Source: Isoetes taiwanensis (lineage: Eukaryota; Streptophyta; Lycopodiopsida; Isoetales; Isoetaceae). Taken from it: 64,000 nt of DNA. This document shows, piece by piece, positions 31,640-42,752 of the stretch; position 1 is the first letter of the stretch; every line of letters begins with the position of its first letter. Where the stretch lies: contig JAJEKV010000074.1 in the NCBI GenBank assembly GCA_021234155.1, positions 2,798,877-2,862,876 on the forward strand. The letters are read 5' to 3'. The notes beneath the pieces are model-generated. The model did no database searches. It was not told the origin of the DNA and saw nothing but the letters and a program-made list of their open reading frames with translations. The position numbers and the translations under genes were made by a program.

Positions 31640-34600
31640 CTAGGAAATGTGCCTTCGGTTGGTGTCTGGAATTGTCGAGGGTTTTCCACGGCGTAAAGGT
31701 GATGGCTTGAATCCCATTGCAAAAGATATGGATATCATTACGCTCATGGAAACGTGGAGCATTCAGCCAAACGGCTACCTCATTTTACTGGGCTATCAAT
31801 TCTTTTCATTATTTAATGAATGTCATGGGCAACGAGGTTGCGGTGGAGTTGCTTGCTATTTCAAGGATGTCCTTGCTCCATATATCACGCTTCATAAAGC
31901 TGATAGATATAATCGCTACATGTGGATCAAACTTCATTGCCACAATAGTAGTACCATTTTTGTTGCTGCCTGTTACTTCCCACCTACATCATCACCTTTT
32001 TATGATGAATATGATGTCGCTCGCAGTGATCCTTATGGTGATCTTTATGATGACATTGCTCAATTCAAACAGTTGGGGCATGTTATTCTTCTTGGTGATT
32101 TCAATGCTCGCACTGCTGAAATGCAAGCTGCTCAACTCATACTTGAGGATGTTCGTGACCCTTTATGGATGTCTGCTAATGATACAGTCTTTCCACGTTC
32201 ATCGCCTGATGCTAATAAACCCGTCTCAACATTTGGAAGGGAGCTCATCCAGTTGTGTGAAGTCTTTGAGATGGTACTTTGTAATGGCTTAGAGCAATGG
32301 CCACACTCTAAAGGTATTACATGCAGACAGGATAGGCAGGGTGGTGGTACTAGTGTTGTTGATTATGTCATTTCCCAAGTGCAAGCCTTGGATCTCATTT
32401 CAGATTTTCGAATTGGCACAAGGCATAGAGATGAGGAGATAAAATCTGATCACTATCCACTTTATTTGTCATTAAAGTGGCAGCTTCCACCTCTTCAACC
32501 CATTGCTATCCAGGCTCCCGTCCCTCGTGATTCGGCTTTTGACTTATTCTAGATCTTTTGAATATGAAGCGGACATTAGCTCCTGGCGGCTTGCGGTATT
32601 TTGGATTACCCAACTCTTCAAAGCGTAATGCAAACATTTGCGATACTTTGCTTACTTACTTCTGTCTCTTGCTTTGGTACACGCCACGGTGTTGCTCATC
32701 TTTGGTAGGAAATCCTTTCCTAGAAATGCTGGTTTGATGAAAGCGCAAGCGACTTAAAAACAATTGCGAATGATAGTTGAGCGGATCACGCGACATAATG
32801 CCATTCATAATTATAAGTCTGTTTTGAAACGCAAGAAGGCACGCTTTGTTGCTGAGCACCGAAGCAAATGTTTGAATGCCGCTTCACGTGAACCTCGGAC
32901 CTTACGGCGCAAAATATTATATCGACCACCTCCTACCCTTGGACATATTTCTATCAAAGCAATGGGATGGCGATTGGTCCACTTATATGATCATCACGGG
33001 GTCCTTAATTACGTGCCTCCTTTGGTAGGTGATATTCTTCAATTCACGAGGAGGAGGAAGTCAAAGAAGGATTGCGGCATCTATCTAATGGCAAGTCTCC
33101 CGATCTTCAAGGTTTGCAAGCGTAATTGCTTAAATGGGGGTCCGCTATTGCTTCCAATCATCACTACTCTTTTTAAATCAAGCTTTGCAAGAAGGCTTGC
33201 CGAAACTTTAATTTTGTCGGTAAAGGTCGTACCAATTTACAAAGCGGTGATAAGCATGACCCTTCTAATTATCGCATGATCATGGTAAGTTCCATATTTT
33301 CAAAGCTCTTAGCCGGTCTTCGAGAAGCAGTTGACATCATGGGGCGTAACATCTTGGTGTATGCGTCTTTGTAGGACAGGCGGGCTTTCGTCCATGCCAT
33401 TCTACAATAGACCATATTTTCACATTGGCGCATGCTTATTGAACATAGTCGAAGTTTGAAACAAGACCTCTATATATGCTTTGTAGATTTTACTTACGCT
33501 TTTGATCTGATTACCACGCTTGAGCTTCTTTGGCGGCGCTTCTTGGGCGCAGGGTTCCACAAGATCTTCAAAAATGCGGTTTATCGGCTCTATGAAAGGG
33601 TTTTTGCTAAATTTCCAGCATCGGTACTCAAATCACTAGCAATATTGGAGTTCGATGGGGCTGCCCTTTATCTCCTACACTTTTGGCTTGTACATTGATC
33701 AATTGGAAGAATGGCTTGATAATCATGGCGGAGGTCCACATTTGGCACACTATATCATTAGGCAACTTATGTATCGATGATGTTTCACTTCGGCACATAC
33801 CATTTGCTAGTATGCGGCAACATTTACATGCTCGCGGTTTACGTGAGAACACAGTCTGCGTGTTAATCGCAAAAGACCAAGCTTTTGGTAGTTCAATCTT
33901 CTCGTCACAATGTTCCCCTATGCACTATGATAGCCGCGAAGTTGAAGTTGTAGATAGCTACAAGTATCTTGGTGTAGAATTACGTAAGAACACACTCACG
34001 GGAGCGATTGTATTACCAAGCGGGTGGCTCTTGGATGGAGAGCACTCTATGCAATGCAAAACAATTGTTTTCGCTTGAGAAATTCATGATTGGCCACGGA
34101 AAGCCCACTTGTTTTAGGGCTTTGGTAGAGAACTTTTCTTTGTATGGTTCTGAAGTGTGGGGGCACGCCATTAGTGCTAGTGCTTGGGAGAGCTTGGGCG
34201 GGTGCAAAAGTCCTTTCTCACTTACAGCCTTGGAGTTAAAAAGAGCGGTGCCCTATGCTATTCTTTTACAAGAGGCGGGGGTTTTGGCCTCTTCAACATT
34301 ACGCCATGAAGCGCCATCTCCACTATATCGCAAGGTGCACCACATGGGACGATGTTAGGTATCTGTTCTTGCACTTGCCATGGCTGAATCTCCTCGGCGT
34401 TTGAAGCGATGTTGGAAAGAGCATTGCACTACATGGTTTGCACGCGTTGGGCAACATTGCAGCGAACCGCCTCGATGCTTGCCGGTTCGATCCGAGCTTT
34501 TGCAACAATATCTTAATGGTCGTTTTTTCTCAAAAGATATGGGGACTTGATTACTTTGGCCCAAGTGAAAACCGGGTCATTATCATGCACACATAAATCC

Positions 34601-34980
34601 CACTTTGGCACCCGGGGCCCCAAGCTTATTTGCTTGCTTCATTGTCCAGGAACAAGCTTGTAGCTATTGCATCAATTACGCCGCGGGGTCCCACAGCTAC
34701 GGATTGAGGCGGTAGATGGGGCGGCCGCAATTGCCGCTGAAGCGAGACTATATTGCTGTTGCCGATTTACGGGTTATTGAAGATGAAAGCCATACTTTTT
34801 CGAAAGTTGCCCCGCTTTTGAGATAGTCCGGAATCATTTTTCGACCTTAGCATTCCATTCCACGCTTCCACAACTTCTCGGTAGCACCATCTGCGGTGCA
34901 TGACTTGGCATTATACATACTTGAGGTTCTAGATAAACGTCTGCAATTACTGAGCCCTCAGTAGTCATTATCTAAGCTTG
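31640..34980 (+). pseudogene. Family B LINE ORF2: APE endonuclease, reverse transcriptase, zinc knuckle
   Basis: The AP-type endonuclease begins VGVWNCRGF (about 31655), then shifts frame and runs 31710-32552. It has ITLMETW (metal-binding Glu), ILLGDFNAR and EIKSDHYPL, so its catalytic landmarks are present. The RT that follows is badly decayed: CFVDFTYAFDLITT (33478-33520) is the first Asp motif, LCIDDVSL (about 33767) stands where YADD should be, and DSYKYLGVEL lies near 33950. The C-terminal knuckle (about 34745-34830) and LGS...LALYILEVLDKRL (about 34880-34945) align with the copies at 12955 and 14975. Many stops and shifts exist in RT. This is the only copy here that retains both ORFs. 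Confidence 0.75.
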
Positions 34981-35142
34981 TCTAGTATCATCATTACTGC
35001 AAAGGTTTTTCCCTTGAAAACCTTTCGAGGCAGGGGTTTTTTAATCCTAGTAGTAATGATTGTACTAGCCCATTGTATGGGTCCCATGACCTATTGGTCT
35101 TCGTGGACGTTAAAAAAACTATTCTATTCTATTCTATTCCTC
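34981..35142 (+). mobile_element. Family B LINE 3' UTR with hairpins and TATTC tail
   Basis: Contains CCTTGAAAACCTTTCGAGG (35010-35030), a small hairpin at the same place as CCCCGAA...TTCGGGG in the minus copy. A second stem, GACC-TATT-GGTC, lies at 35088-35099. It is followed by GTGGACGTTAAAAAAAC and four TATTC units (35118-35139). It ends the element that begins near 29.6 kb. Confidence 0.72.
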
Positions 35143-36377
35143 CAGGATGGAAGAGGGCTTGCCTTAAAATGGTACTCTTCTTTGAATTACGCCTTGCAAC
35201 CATATATACATTGAATTTCCGTTGAATGATGAACAAAAAAAAAATCTGGATTAGTACCTTGCTTTTCTTCAGTCCAACAGATGAGTGTAGACGAAGTTGC
35301 TTTTCCAAACAAACAACATAGCCATAGCCTCTGACCAAGCATCTTAGCTATACTTAAGGATTTTAGCTGGCATAATTTTTCTGGCACGATTTGGTCAAGC
35401 TTTACTATAGCTGAAGACCACCGGAATAACTTTAAAAAAATGGCATAACTTCCATCCTTCTAACGTGATCCTTCAGTTGATGTTGCTTCATGAGAAATCC
35501 AGATTAGCTTCACATATACAAATTACAGAGATGGGTAAAACAGAAACTCTGTCTCCGCATGTTCCTGGGCTTCAAAATCTACGGCGAATCCAATTTTGAT
35601 GCGAGCTTGCGGACCAGAGAATTAAACCCAAGAAAGAATCCAGCCTTCAGATTACCTGCACATTTTGTTCCACATGTTACACTAAAATCTTCTGAACCCG
35701 TTGTGGCCAACAGAAAGCTGGCGCAAGATGCTTTACTCTAGCAACATATGCATCCGAAACCTAAAAAGGATTCGAAACCCTACAACGGACTAGATTTCAC
35801 TATGAGATTTTGGAGCAAGCGAAGGATGATTCCAGATTAGCCTGAAGTCTGCCTGAATTGGCAGTAACGAATATCACTGGGAAGAAAAATGGATCAGTTG
35901 GAAGGGCGAAAGGGCGAACTCCCCAGAAATTGCTGGATCAGGAGACGCTGCTGAAGATTGCCTGAGCACATGAACGTGTCAACACTAAAATTATACGGAT
36001 TTTTTTTTCTCTTGATTTTTTCCCCCAGACAAACCCGAGGACGTGGCGGCAAAATAGGAAGAGGATAAAAGGTAGATTCTTAAAGAATCTTGCCTATAGC
36101 AATTATATAGTTTAGATATTAAATACTTATATTTCAGATGTAATTAATGGTTTATGTGTTATTTTGAAGTTGCCAATGTTTTTTGGATTTTTTATTCTTT
36201 TTTCACGTAAAATAACAACAAATCCCATAAAGTTTGTAAATGCTTTTTACAAAATTTTGTTTAAATCATAATAGGAGATTTTTATGCATGTATTTTTTTG
36301 CCAAATCATTGAATGTTAAGGTGCCTTAAAAATAGACAAGGCCTTTAGATTATTTAAAGGGGATCGAAGTGTAGAAG
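35143..36377. other. Non-coding stretch
   Basis: No supported gene; short ORFs at 35129-35387 (minus) and 35559-35741 lack domains. AT-rich from 36080 on. No repeat boundaries recognised. Confidence 0.4.
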
Positions 36378-36680
36378 AAAAAGCATGCAACGGGCCTCTC
36401 TGATTCCTCGACTCAGGTACAAACTATTTCAAAGCTTTTTGGTGTTCCCGGGATTAGTAGAGCGGAAGTTTTCCATTTGGCGGGACTTCTTGGGTGTGGT
36501 AGATGGTGATGGCCAGTTTGTACAGCAGTAGAGTTGCAGTTGTTGTGGAGTGTCGAGGTATCACTGTCTCTTTGGGGCAGTTCTCCTTCCTCCTCACTTG
36601 CTTTGTAACATTACCATTCTTTTAATATATTGCTGACACAGTTCTTCAAAAAAAAAAAAAAAAAAAGCATGCAACGGGCC
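36378..36680 (+). mobile_element. Short poly(A) retroposon (~265 bp) with 19-bp target-site duplication
   Basis: AAAAAGCATGCAACGGGCC occurs at 36378-36396 and again at 36662-36680. The insert starts TCTCTGATTCC and ends with an AATATA-containing 3' end and an A-run of about 18 (36649-36666, overlapping the A's of the duplication). One plus frame of the insert is open for about 36 codons (LFGVPGISRAEVF), with no recognised domain. It is a product of LINE-type retroposition: a SINE, a truncated LINE or a processed transcript fragment. I cannot tell which. Confidence 0.72.
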
Positions 36681-37525
36681 AAAAGCCCTTAAGATACCCC
36701 TAGTTGTCGCTTTTGCAGGTTTTTGGGAGCTCAAATTTCCAGAAGGAACAGATGGGTTCGAGATAGATGATGCCCTGCTGGGAACCACCAAGCAGAGGTA
36801 TTCATTGGAGCTTTGGCAGCTATGAAGGAACCCGACATGCCATTTTAACAGGTGCAGACATCCGATTTGATTAAGAAGGAGGAAAGGAGTGATCGGCCAC
36901 ATTTGCGAGATCATGTACAATTTGTAGAGATCGCTCGAGAGTCGACTTTGGCAATACATCAAAGTATCAGGTGGTTAGAAGCAATGTATAGCATAATGGG
37001 AAGAAACAACAGAGTTTTCAATAGGTTGAATTGGCGTAACCTAGAATCTTTTACAAGCTGAATCGACAGACTGTGTGGTGATTCAACAATGCAGGCGGGG
37101 ATTCCAAGCAGAAAGACAAGCACAAAGGTTCTCGGATTTGATTGGCAGTTCGCCAGAAGAGTCCCAAGGGGCCCGACTTGGACCTAGGAATAATTGCAGC
37201 TCGATTGGAGGTTGATTGATTAAACTACAAGCAGCTCTGCTTGACCCGAAACCATGGTCTACATTGATGGGCTCTTCAAAATGGTCGATCATGAGATCGT
37301 AAAACAGCCCATTAAGGTCTCTCTTTATCACAACAAGAAAAAGGCGATTGGATCAGAGAGAGGACAAGGAAAGGAAATTTGAGCAAACGGATAATGGGAG
37401 CATAGAAGAAAAAAAAATTGAAAATTTGTTGTTTGGGTTGTGCATGGAATATCAAGAATTTGGTATTTCGTCATTTTGACCTATGGTTTAATGTACATTT
37501 TGAAGTGGAAATGCTTTTTGTTTTG
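36681..37525. other. Non-coding stretch, possible gene debris
   Basis: The ORF 36852-37061 (LIKKEERSDRPHLRDHVQF, then EIARESTLAIHQSIRW) is charged and helical-looking, but I cannot assign it. No splice or start support. Tail words near 37400 echo those near 28470. Confidence 0.35.
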
Positions 37526-37530
37526 TTTTG

Positions 37531-37885
37531 TGTTGGGGTGATCACCACTCACCACACTCACCACACTCATCACCACTCACCACATTCGTCACCACGCACC
37601 ACTCACCACACTCGTCACCACTCACCACACTCATCATATACCGTATATAGAGTGATATACACGCATGCGCGCGTGCAGGATATTGGCACGTATCCATGAT
37701 CACCATTGTATTATCTGAGCAGAGAGAGAGAAGAACAGAGGGACGGTGTATTGAGAGAGGATTTTGCTTGATCTAGCTATGGAGATGATGATTCTTTGTG
37801 TTATGCATTGCTTTGATCTGATAGATTGAGCTTGGATTGTTGGGTTTTTCATCCTTCTTGCAAGGTTAGAGTCCAGACTCTAACA
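37531..37885 (+). repeat. 5' LTR with a CACCACTCA-type minisatellite
   Basis: TG...CA termini. Positions 37541-37635 are built from short ACTCACCAC / ACTCATCACC / ATTCGTCACC units. After that comes GTATATAGAGTGATATAC (37641-37660), a possible TATA-containing region, and conserved sequence to the end. Confidence 0.85.
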
Positions 37886-38233
37886 ATTTGGCGACCACGG
37901 TGCTCGACAGACCATTGATCGGCAAGAATTTCCATTGAAAAAGGAGTTGTTACCATTGGTATTGGTGTTCGTCGGTAAAGAACGGCACCATTGAGAAAGG
38001 AGCAATTTCTTGTGTGAAGGGAATTTTGCCGTAATTGATTTGTGGAGTAGAATTTGACAAGGGGAGCATAGTTTTATGCCCAAGAGAAGTAAGAAGGACA
38101 TCCCACCAAGCTCTATCGTAACAAGAAGGGGACCGGTGAGTCAATCTTTGGGCTCAAAATTGCATCAAGATTCAATTTCGTTTTCAGATTTTGGGAGCGG
38201 ATCACGGGGGTCTAATTCGAGATCCATGAGGTT

Positions 38234-39573
38234 TTGATTCCATTTACCGATCTAGAAGGTAATCCAATTTCGTTTTTCAAATTGAAGGGAGATTCAATTT
38301 CGTTTTTCCAATTTCAAGAAACCCAAGAAGAGGCAGAGATGGCTGTATTACCACCTATGGTATGGGGTTTTCAGACAATGGGGATTCCAAAGTTTGATAA
38401 TCTGGTGGATCGGGATCCTTTGAAGCATATTGTGAAGTTTGAGAGGTATTGCCAGCAATGTAAGTTACCGGCTGCTGATTACTTGCTTTGGTTTCATAGT
38501 TCTTTGCAAGATTCAGTGGAGGAATGGGCACAAACTCAGCCAGATACCATGACATATCAGGAATTAAAGGAAGCTTTCATTGCTAATTATCAAGAAGTTC
38601 ATGGTAAGGATAAGACTATGGAAAGGTGGACCAATTTCACACAAAAGGAAGATGAATCAATTAGAGAGTATAATCAGAGGTATATTGCGGTTCTCAAAGC
38701 CGTGGTTCATTGGAAGATTGCAAGGAATGATGAAATGGATATCCAATGGTATGTGAAGGGGCTGAAACGAGCTATTGCTCATAGGGTGAAAGCCAAACAG
38801 CCTACAACATTACTAGAGGCACAAAAGTATGCTCTCAAGGCTGAAGATAAGCTGGGATACATTCATGAAGTTGCTGCTCCAGAGCATAAAACAGAGGATA
38901 TTACAGCCAAGATTTCTAAGCTTACAATTGGTGAGAAGCCAAGGGAGGTTCAGTTTATTACTTGTGAGTATTGTAGGTCTATTGGACATTCTGATACCTC
39001 ATGTAGATTGCTAAAATTCTGCTCAAGATGCCAAATAAAGGGTCATAATGATCAAGAATGTAGGGAGAAGAGATTCTTTGAGAGGGCCAATCCAGTATTT
39101 GCTGTTATGCAACAAGCACCACCTATTCCTATTCAACCAATGCAAGCAGCACCTATTATACCACAAGTTCCAATAATGCCACAAGCTCCAATTGCTCAAC
39201 AAGTTCCAATGGGTTCCACACCAGGGATGGTATGCAAGTAAGGTTATGTGATAAATTCAAGCATGATGAGACTACTTGTTGGAAAATTCATGGGAAACCG
39301 GAATGGGCAACCAACAAGTATCCACCAAGGCAGCAAGTGTTTGAATCTGCTCCTCTTTCTAATAATGATGTTCGCATTCAAGATGCAAAGTACATTGATA
39401 ATCCTCAAGTTAAGGCTCTTATTGAGGAGCTTAAGAAGCAAGAGAAGGCAAAATCAGTAGTAAATTGTGGATTTGTTGAGGTGGAGCATGACGCATTTCA
39501 GCAAGAAGAAGAGATTGGAGAAGTAAATGCAAGTTACAAGATCACAAAAAGGTGGTTCAAGAACCAAGAGTAG
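38234..39573 (+). pseudogene. Gag polyprotein with two zinc knuckles
   Basis: The main ORF is 38234-39241; the likely start is ATG 38341 (AVLPPMVWGFQTMGIPKF), with 38234 an alternative. The capsid-like domain (residues about 60-190 of the long ORF) has WAQTQPDTMTYQELKEAF and RWTNFTQKEDESIREYNQRY, typical of Ty3-type gag. Two CCHC knuckles follow: CEYCRSIGHSDTSC and CSRCQIKGHNDQEC. A Pro/Gln-rich stretch (IPIQPMQAAPIIPQVPIM) precedes the stop. After a +1 shift near 39240, the second ORF (to 39573) carries CDKFKHDETTCWKIHGKPEW, reminiscent of a third Cys/His knuckle. Gag packages element RNA; this copy is nearly intact. Confidence 0.72.
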
Positions 39574-39789
39574 TGCCAATTCTTGGAGAAGACTAAGACC
39601 TCTTTTCCAAAGGCTTTAAAGGAACAAACTTTGAAGGTGTCAGCACCTAAGAAAGTGCAATTCAATGTCTTTGCCCTGAGAGCGGTTTAGGTCTATAGAA
39701 GAAAATCAGCCCATAGTGATGCCTCCTATGGTGGATGAGGAAATTCAAAATAGCGATGATGTGATCAGCCAAGTTTTGGCCACTAAAAG

Positions 39790-40752
39790 TTACACTTACT
39801 CTTGAGCAATTGATGCATTATTCTCCAAATTTCTTTGCAAGAGTTAAGGGGAAGAACAAAATCAGAAATTTCAGTCCAACAAATCATATCAAATGATACC
39901 AACAAGAGTAGAATGGAGCCATCAGCCCAGGCAATCAAGGATCGGGGGGCCATTTCTTTTGCGATATGAGTATGAGCGGATATTTAGTCAAAGGTGCAAA
40001 CATAGACATAGGCAGCGGAGTGAATATAGATCACCCCTCGAAATCAAGCATGGATGGGACAAGCAAAATCGGGTAAATCTAATCACATCTCACATGGTTG
40101 AAGAGTATGAGCATGTTCTTTTATGTGAAAATGATAAGTTTGAGCATTGTCATGAAAGAAAGTGATGGATGCTTGAGCAGCCCTGAATTTGAGACTTTTC
40201 ATATATGTGAGACATTATTGGATGATGATGAACCATTATTATGTGAATTGGAAGTGGAAAGCATGGATATATCAGCATTTGAGCACCCTAAAGATATGTT
40301 ACATGCTTATGAATTTAGTGACAGTAATGACAACAATCCTCTTTATGAGACTTTCAGATTTGAGACACATTATACCATTTGAACAAGACTTTTACATGCC
40401 TCAAATGGAGAAGTTTTGTTTGCTTTGATGATTGGCACTAAACCGTGAGCTAGAATTGCTAATGTTTTATGCTTGGAACAGTCCAAAGAAGTTTGAGAAT
40501 CAAGGACAACTATTTCCTTGCATGTTTGAGCATGGAAGTGTGGAAGAGAGGAGTAATTTTGAGCATGACTATGTGATAAAGGATGGGAAATTGGATATGA
40601 GCAGCATTGTATCTCAGTGTGCAGCAGCCAAAAATGCTCATAAATGTTTGTTTGCACCATTTGAGACTAATAAGCTACCTGGAATATGTCAGTTTAGCAA
40701 GTTCTATTACATCACATCAGATTTGCCACATTGGTATATACTCTTTGAGTAA
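39790..40752 (+). pseudogene. Protease remnant and following acidic ORFs of the LTR element
   Basis: VTLTLEQLMHYSPNFFARVKG (spread over about 39789-39850) resembles the helical lead-in to retroviral-type proteases. About 39960-40050, in another frame, has GYLVKGANIDIGSGVNI, matching the protease 'hydrophobic-D-(T/S)-G-(S/A)' site with DIGS in place of DTGS (Asp codon at 40005). The ORFs at 40098-40382 and 40432-40752 are acidic, with repeated FETF / FEHP / FEHD words, and show no polymerase motifs. They might be accessory or captured sequence. All frames are interrupted. Confidence 0.45.
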
Positions 40753-41332
40753 TATTTGAGCAGGTTATTGGATTGTGGCTTGTTCTTTGGCCACACTTTT
40801 TGTTATTGTTACATGTTATCTGCATTCTCCTATTTGGAAGATGCTTACTTGATAGGGTTGGAGTTGGTTGATAATTCCAGAAGGGGAATTATTGTTAATC
40901 CCAGAAATGGAGAAGACCTTAGGCCGAGACAAGTGCTATTCTAAGGGATTCAGATTTGATATAGCTCCAATTACAGAGAATTTGTGGAGAACTTTTGGGT
41001 TACAGCAGGTCGTTTTTCTATAAAAACAGGTGGTGACAGTTCCATAATACATGATCTATCCTACATCAAAAGATGCGTTTCGGCGATACGAATCCAACGA
41101 GCTATGGTGCAGGTCAAGCGGAGATCACGGAACTCAAGATATCGGCTTTCAAAGTTTGCCACAGTTACAAAGGCTCTGTTTCATCACTGTCATTTTGGAC
41201 CAGTTTGTGTGTATTTTGGATTTGAGGAGGATGTAAATGTGTCATTTGGGGACATGTCCCAAGGACCATATGAGTTTGTTTTGTTGTGGGTTCTCCGCCA
41301 TGCAGTGGCACATTTTCTTGTGGGTCGCCCTT
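40753..41332 (+). other. Internal region before the 3' LTR
   Basis: ORFs at 40756-40944 and 40984-41343 show no domains. No polypurine tract is visible directly before 41333. Confidence 0.4.
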
Positions 41333-41690
41333 TGTTGGGGTGATCACCACTCACCACACTCACCACACTCATCACCACTCACCACATTCGTCACCCACGC
41401 ACCACTCACCACACTCGTCACCACTCACCACACTCATCATATACAGGTATATAGAGTGATATGCGCATCTTGCGCGTCGCGGGGATATTGGCACGTATCC
41501 ATGATCACCATTGTATTATCTGAGCAGAGAGAGAGAAGAACAGAGGGACGGTGTATTGAGAGAGGATTTTGCTTGATCTAGCTATGGAGATGATGATTCT
41601 TTGTGTTGTGCATTGCTTTGATCTGATAGATTGAGCTTGGATTGTTGGGTTTTTCATCCTTCTTGCAAGGTTAGAGTCCAGGCTCTAACA
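41333..41690 (+). repeat. 3' LTR of the gag/protease element
   Basis: Same minisatellite and termini as the left LTR. Differences include one extra C in CACCCACG (about 41393), a rewritten GCATCTTGCGCGTCGCGGGG segment (about 41465-41485), and two point changes near the end. Confidence 0.85.
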
Positions 41691-41695
41691 TTTTG

Positions 41696-42752
41696 TTTTT
41701 TTTTCTTTTTCATTTTTGAATAAAATTCAAAAAAAGTCATATGTCATAAACAACCACAACTAAAATATTAGTTCAATAAACATTGGCAAAGCATCTGCAA
41801 CAACAGATTGCCCTCCATTTTATGCGTTTGGTTATCCATTATATTCGATGAAAACCTTATATGTGCATTGAAAGTTTTCCTTCCACTCTCCAAGTAACGA
41901 GAAGAAGCACCAATGTCAATATCAATCACATTGCGTGGGTTTACGTAAAAAATGGAAGTGAGATGGATGAAGTGGGTTGGTTTGAGCCTTTATATACGTT
42001 GACTCTCTAGTGATGGACTTAAGGCTAGATTAAACATTGTAGGATGATAAAAACCATTCTACAACGTTTTTGGATTGTTTTCACTAACTTTTGGCTTCCA
42101 CTAGACACATTACAAGTTTTGGATACTTATGTCAATCTTGGAGACTAGCTAGGGAAAGCATGTGCAAAGGGATGAATAGCTTTTCTTAGTCTTTTAAGTT
42201 GCTCTAGGCATATTCTTTTTAGAGTCACAATATCTTTATCATAATTCTAATAACAAGCATTTTTCAACAATGATTTTACTAATAAATCAATGGATGGCGT
42301 AACCACTAAGGTCTTGGTGTTTTCTCATACTGTATGTTGTCTTTGCATTTTCTTTCTAATTAGGTAGTACCTATTTAAGAAGAAAAAGACTTTAATAAAT
42401 TGTGTCATACTTTATCTTGCATGTGGCGATTTGTCCTCTTGCAAAAGTCGTTTGTCTTCTAGCCTGGGTTGGGGATTTCTATTCTTAATGATTGAAGAAA
42501 GGTGGAAGGTGGCTTCCAATTTCCAAAAGTCTAAAAGTTTGTCATGCATACTATTTGTCCTCTTGTTCAGGACTTCAAGTAAGTCAACCCACTAGTCCTT
42601 TTTTTTATTTTAAAAATAAAATCTTCTACTAGTCTTGGAGATCCCGCGTATAACTTCTTCGTGTTGTTTCATAGCTCTTTCTTGAAGTTGCTATACATGA
42701 TTTGGAAAGTTTAACAAATGTGCTATAGGTAAAATTTTATTTGTATGCAATA
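41696..42752. other. Non-coding stretch upstream of the kinase pseudogene
   Basis: AT-rich; no supported gene. ATGGCGTAACCACTAAGGTC (about 42294) is faintly tRNA-like on the minus strand but lacks a B box. Confidence 0.4.

Larger units (their letters stand above)
37526..41695 (+). mobile_element. Gag/protease-only LTR retrotransposon, complete with target-site duplication
   Basis: The 5-bp duplication TTTTG (37526-37530 and 41691-41695) flanks two LTRs of 355 and 358 bp that start TGTTGGGG and end CTCTAACA. The interior (37886-41332, 3.45 kb) holds gag and a degenerate protease, but I find no RT, RNase H or integrase motifs in any frame. The sequence after the left LTR (TTTGGCGACCACGGTG, 37887-37902) is the primer-binding-site candidate. 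No clear polypurine tract precedes the right LTR. LTR differences number about a dozen, clustered around 37640-37675. It must depend on enzymes from another element. Confidence 0.82.

Noticed and set aside
31717-32292. 191-codon plus-strand ORF in a second frame
   Set aside because: It is an out-of-frame shadow of the LINE endonuclease, which carries the recognisable motifs in the other frame.
37541-37635. Possible CRISPR-like array
   Set aside because: The short CACCACTCA-type units are contiguous, without unique spacers, lie inside both LTRs of a retrotransposon, and the genome is a plant's.
42290-42320. tRNA-like sequence on the minus strand
   Set aside because: Only a loose A-box match; no B box, cloverleaf or tail could be traced.
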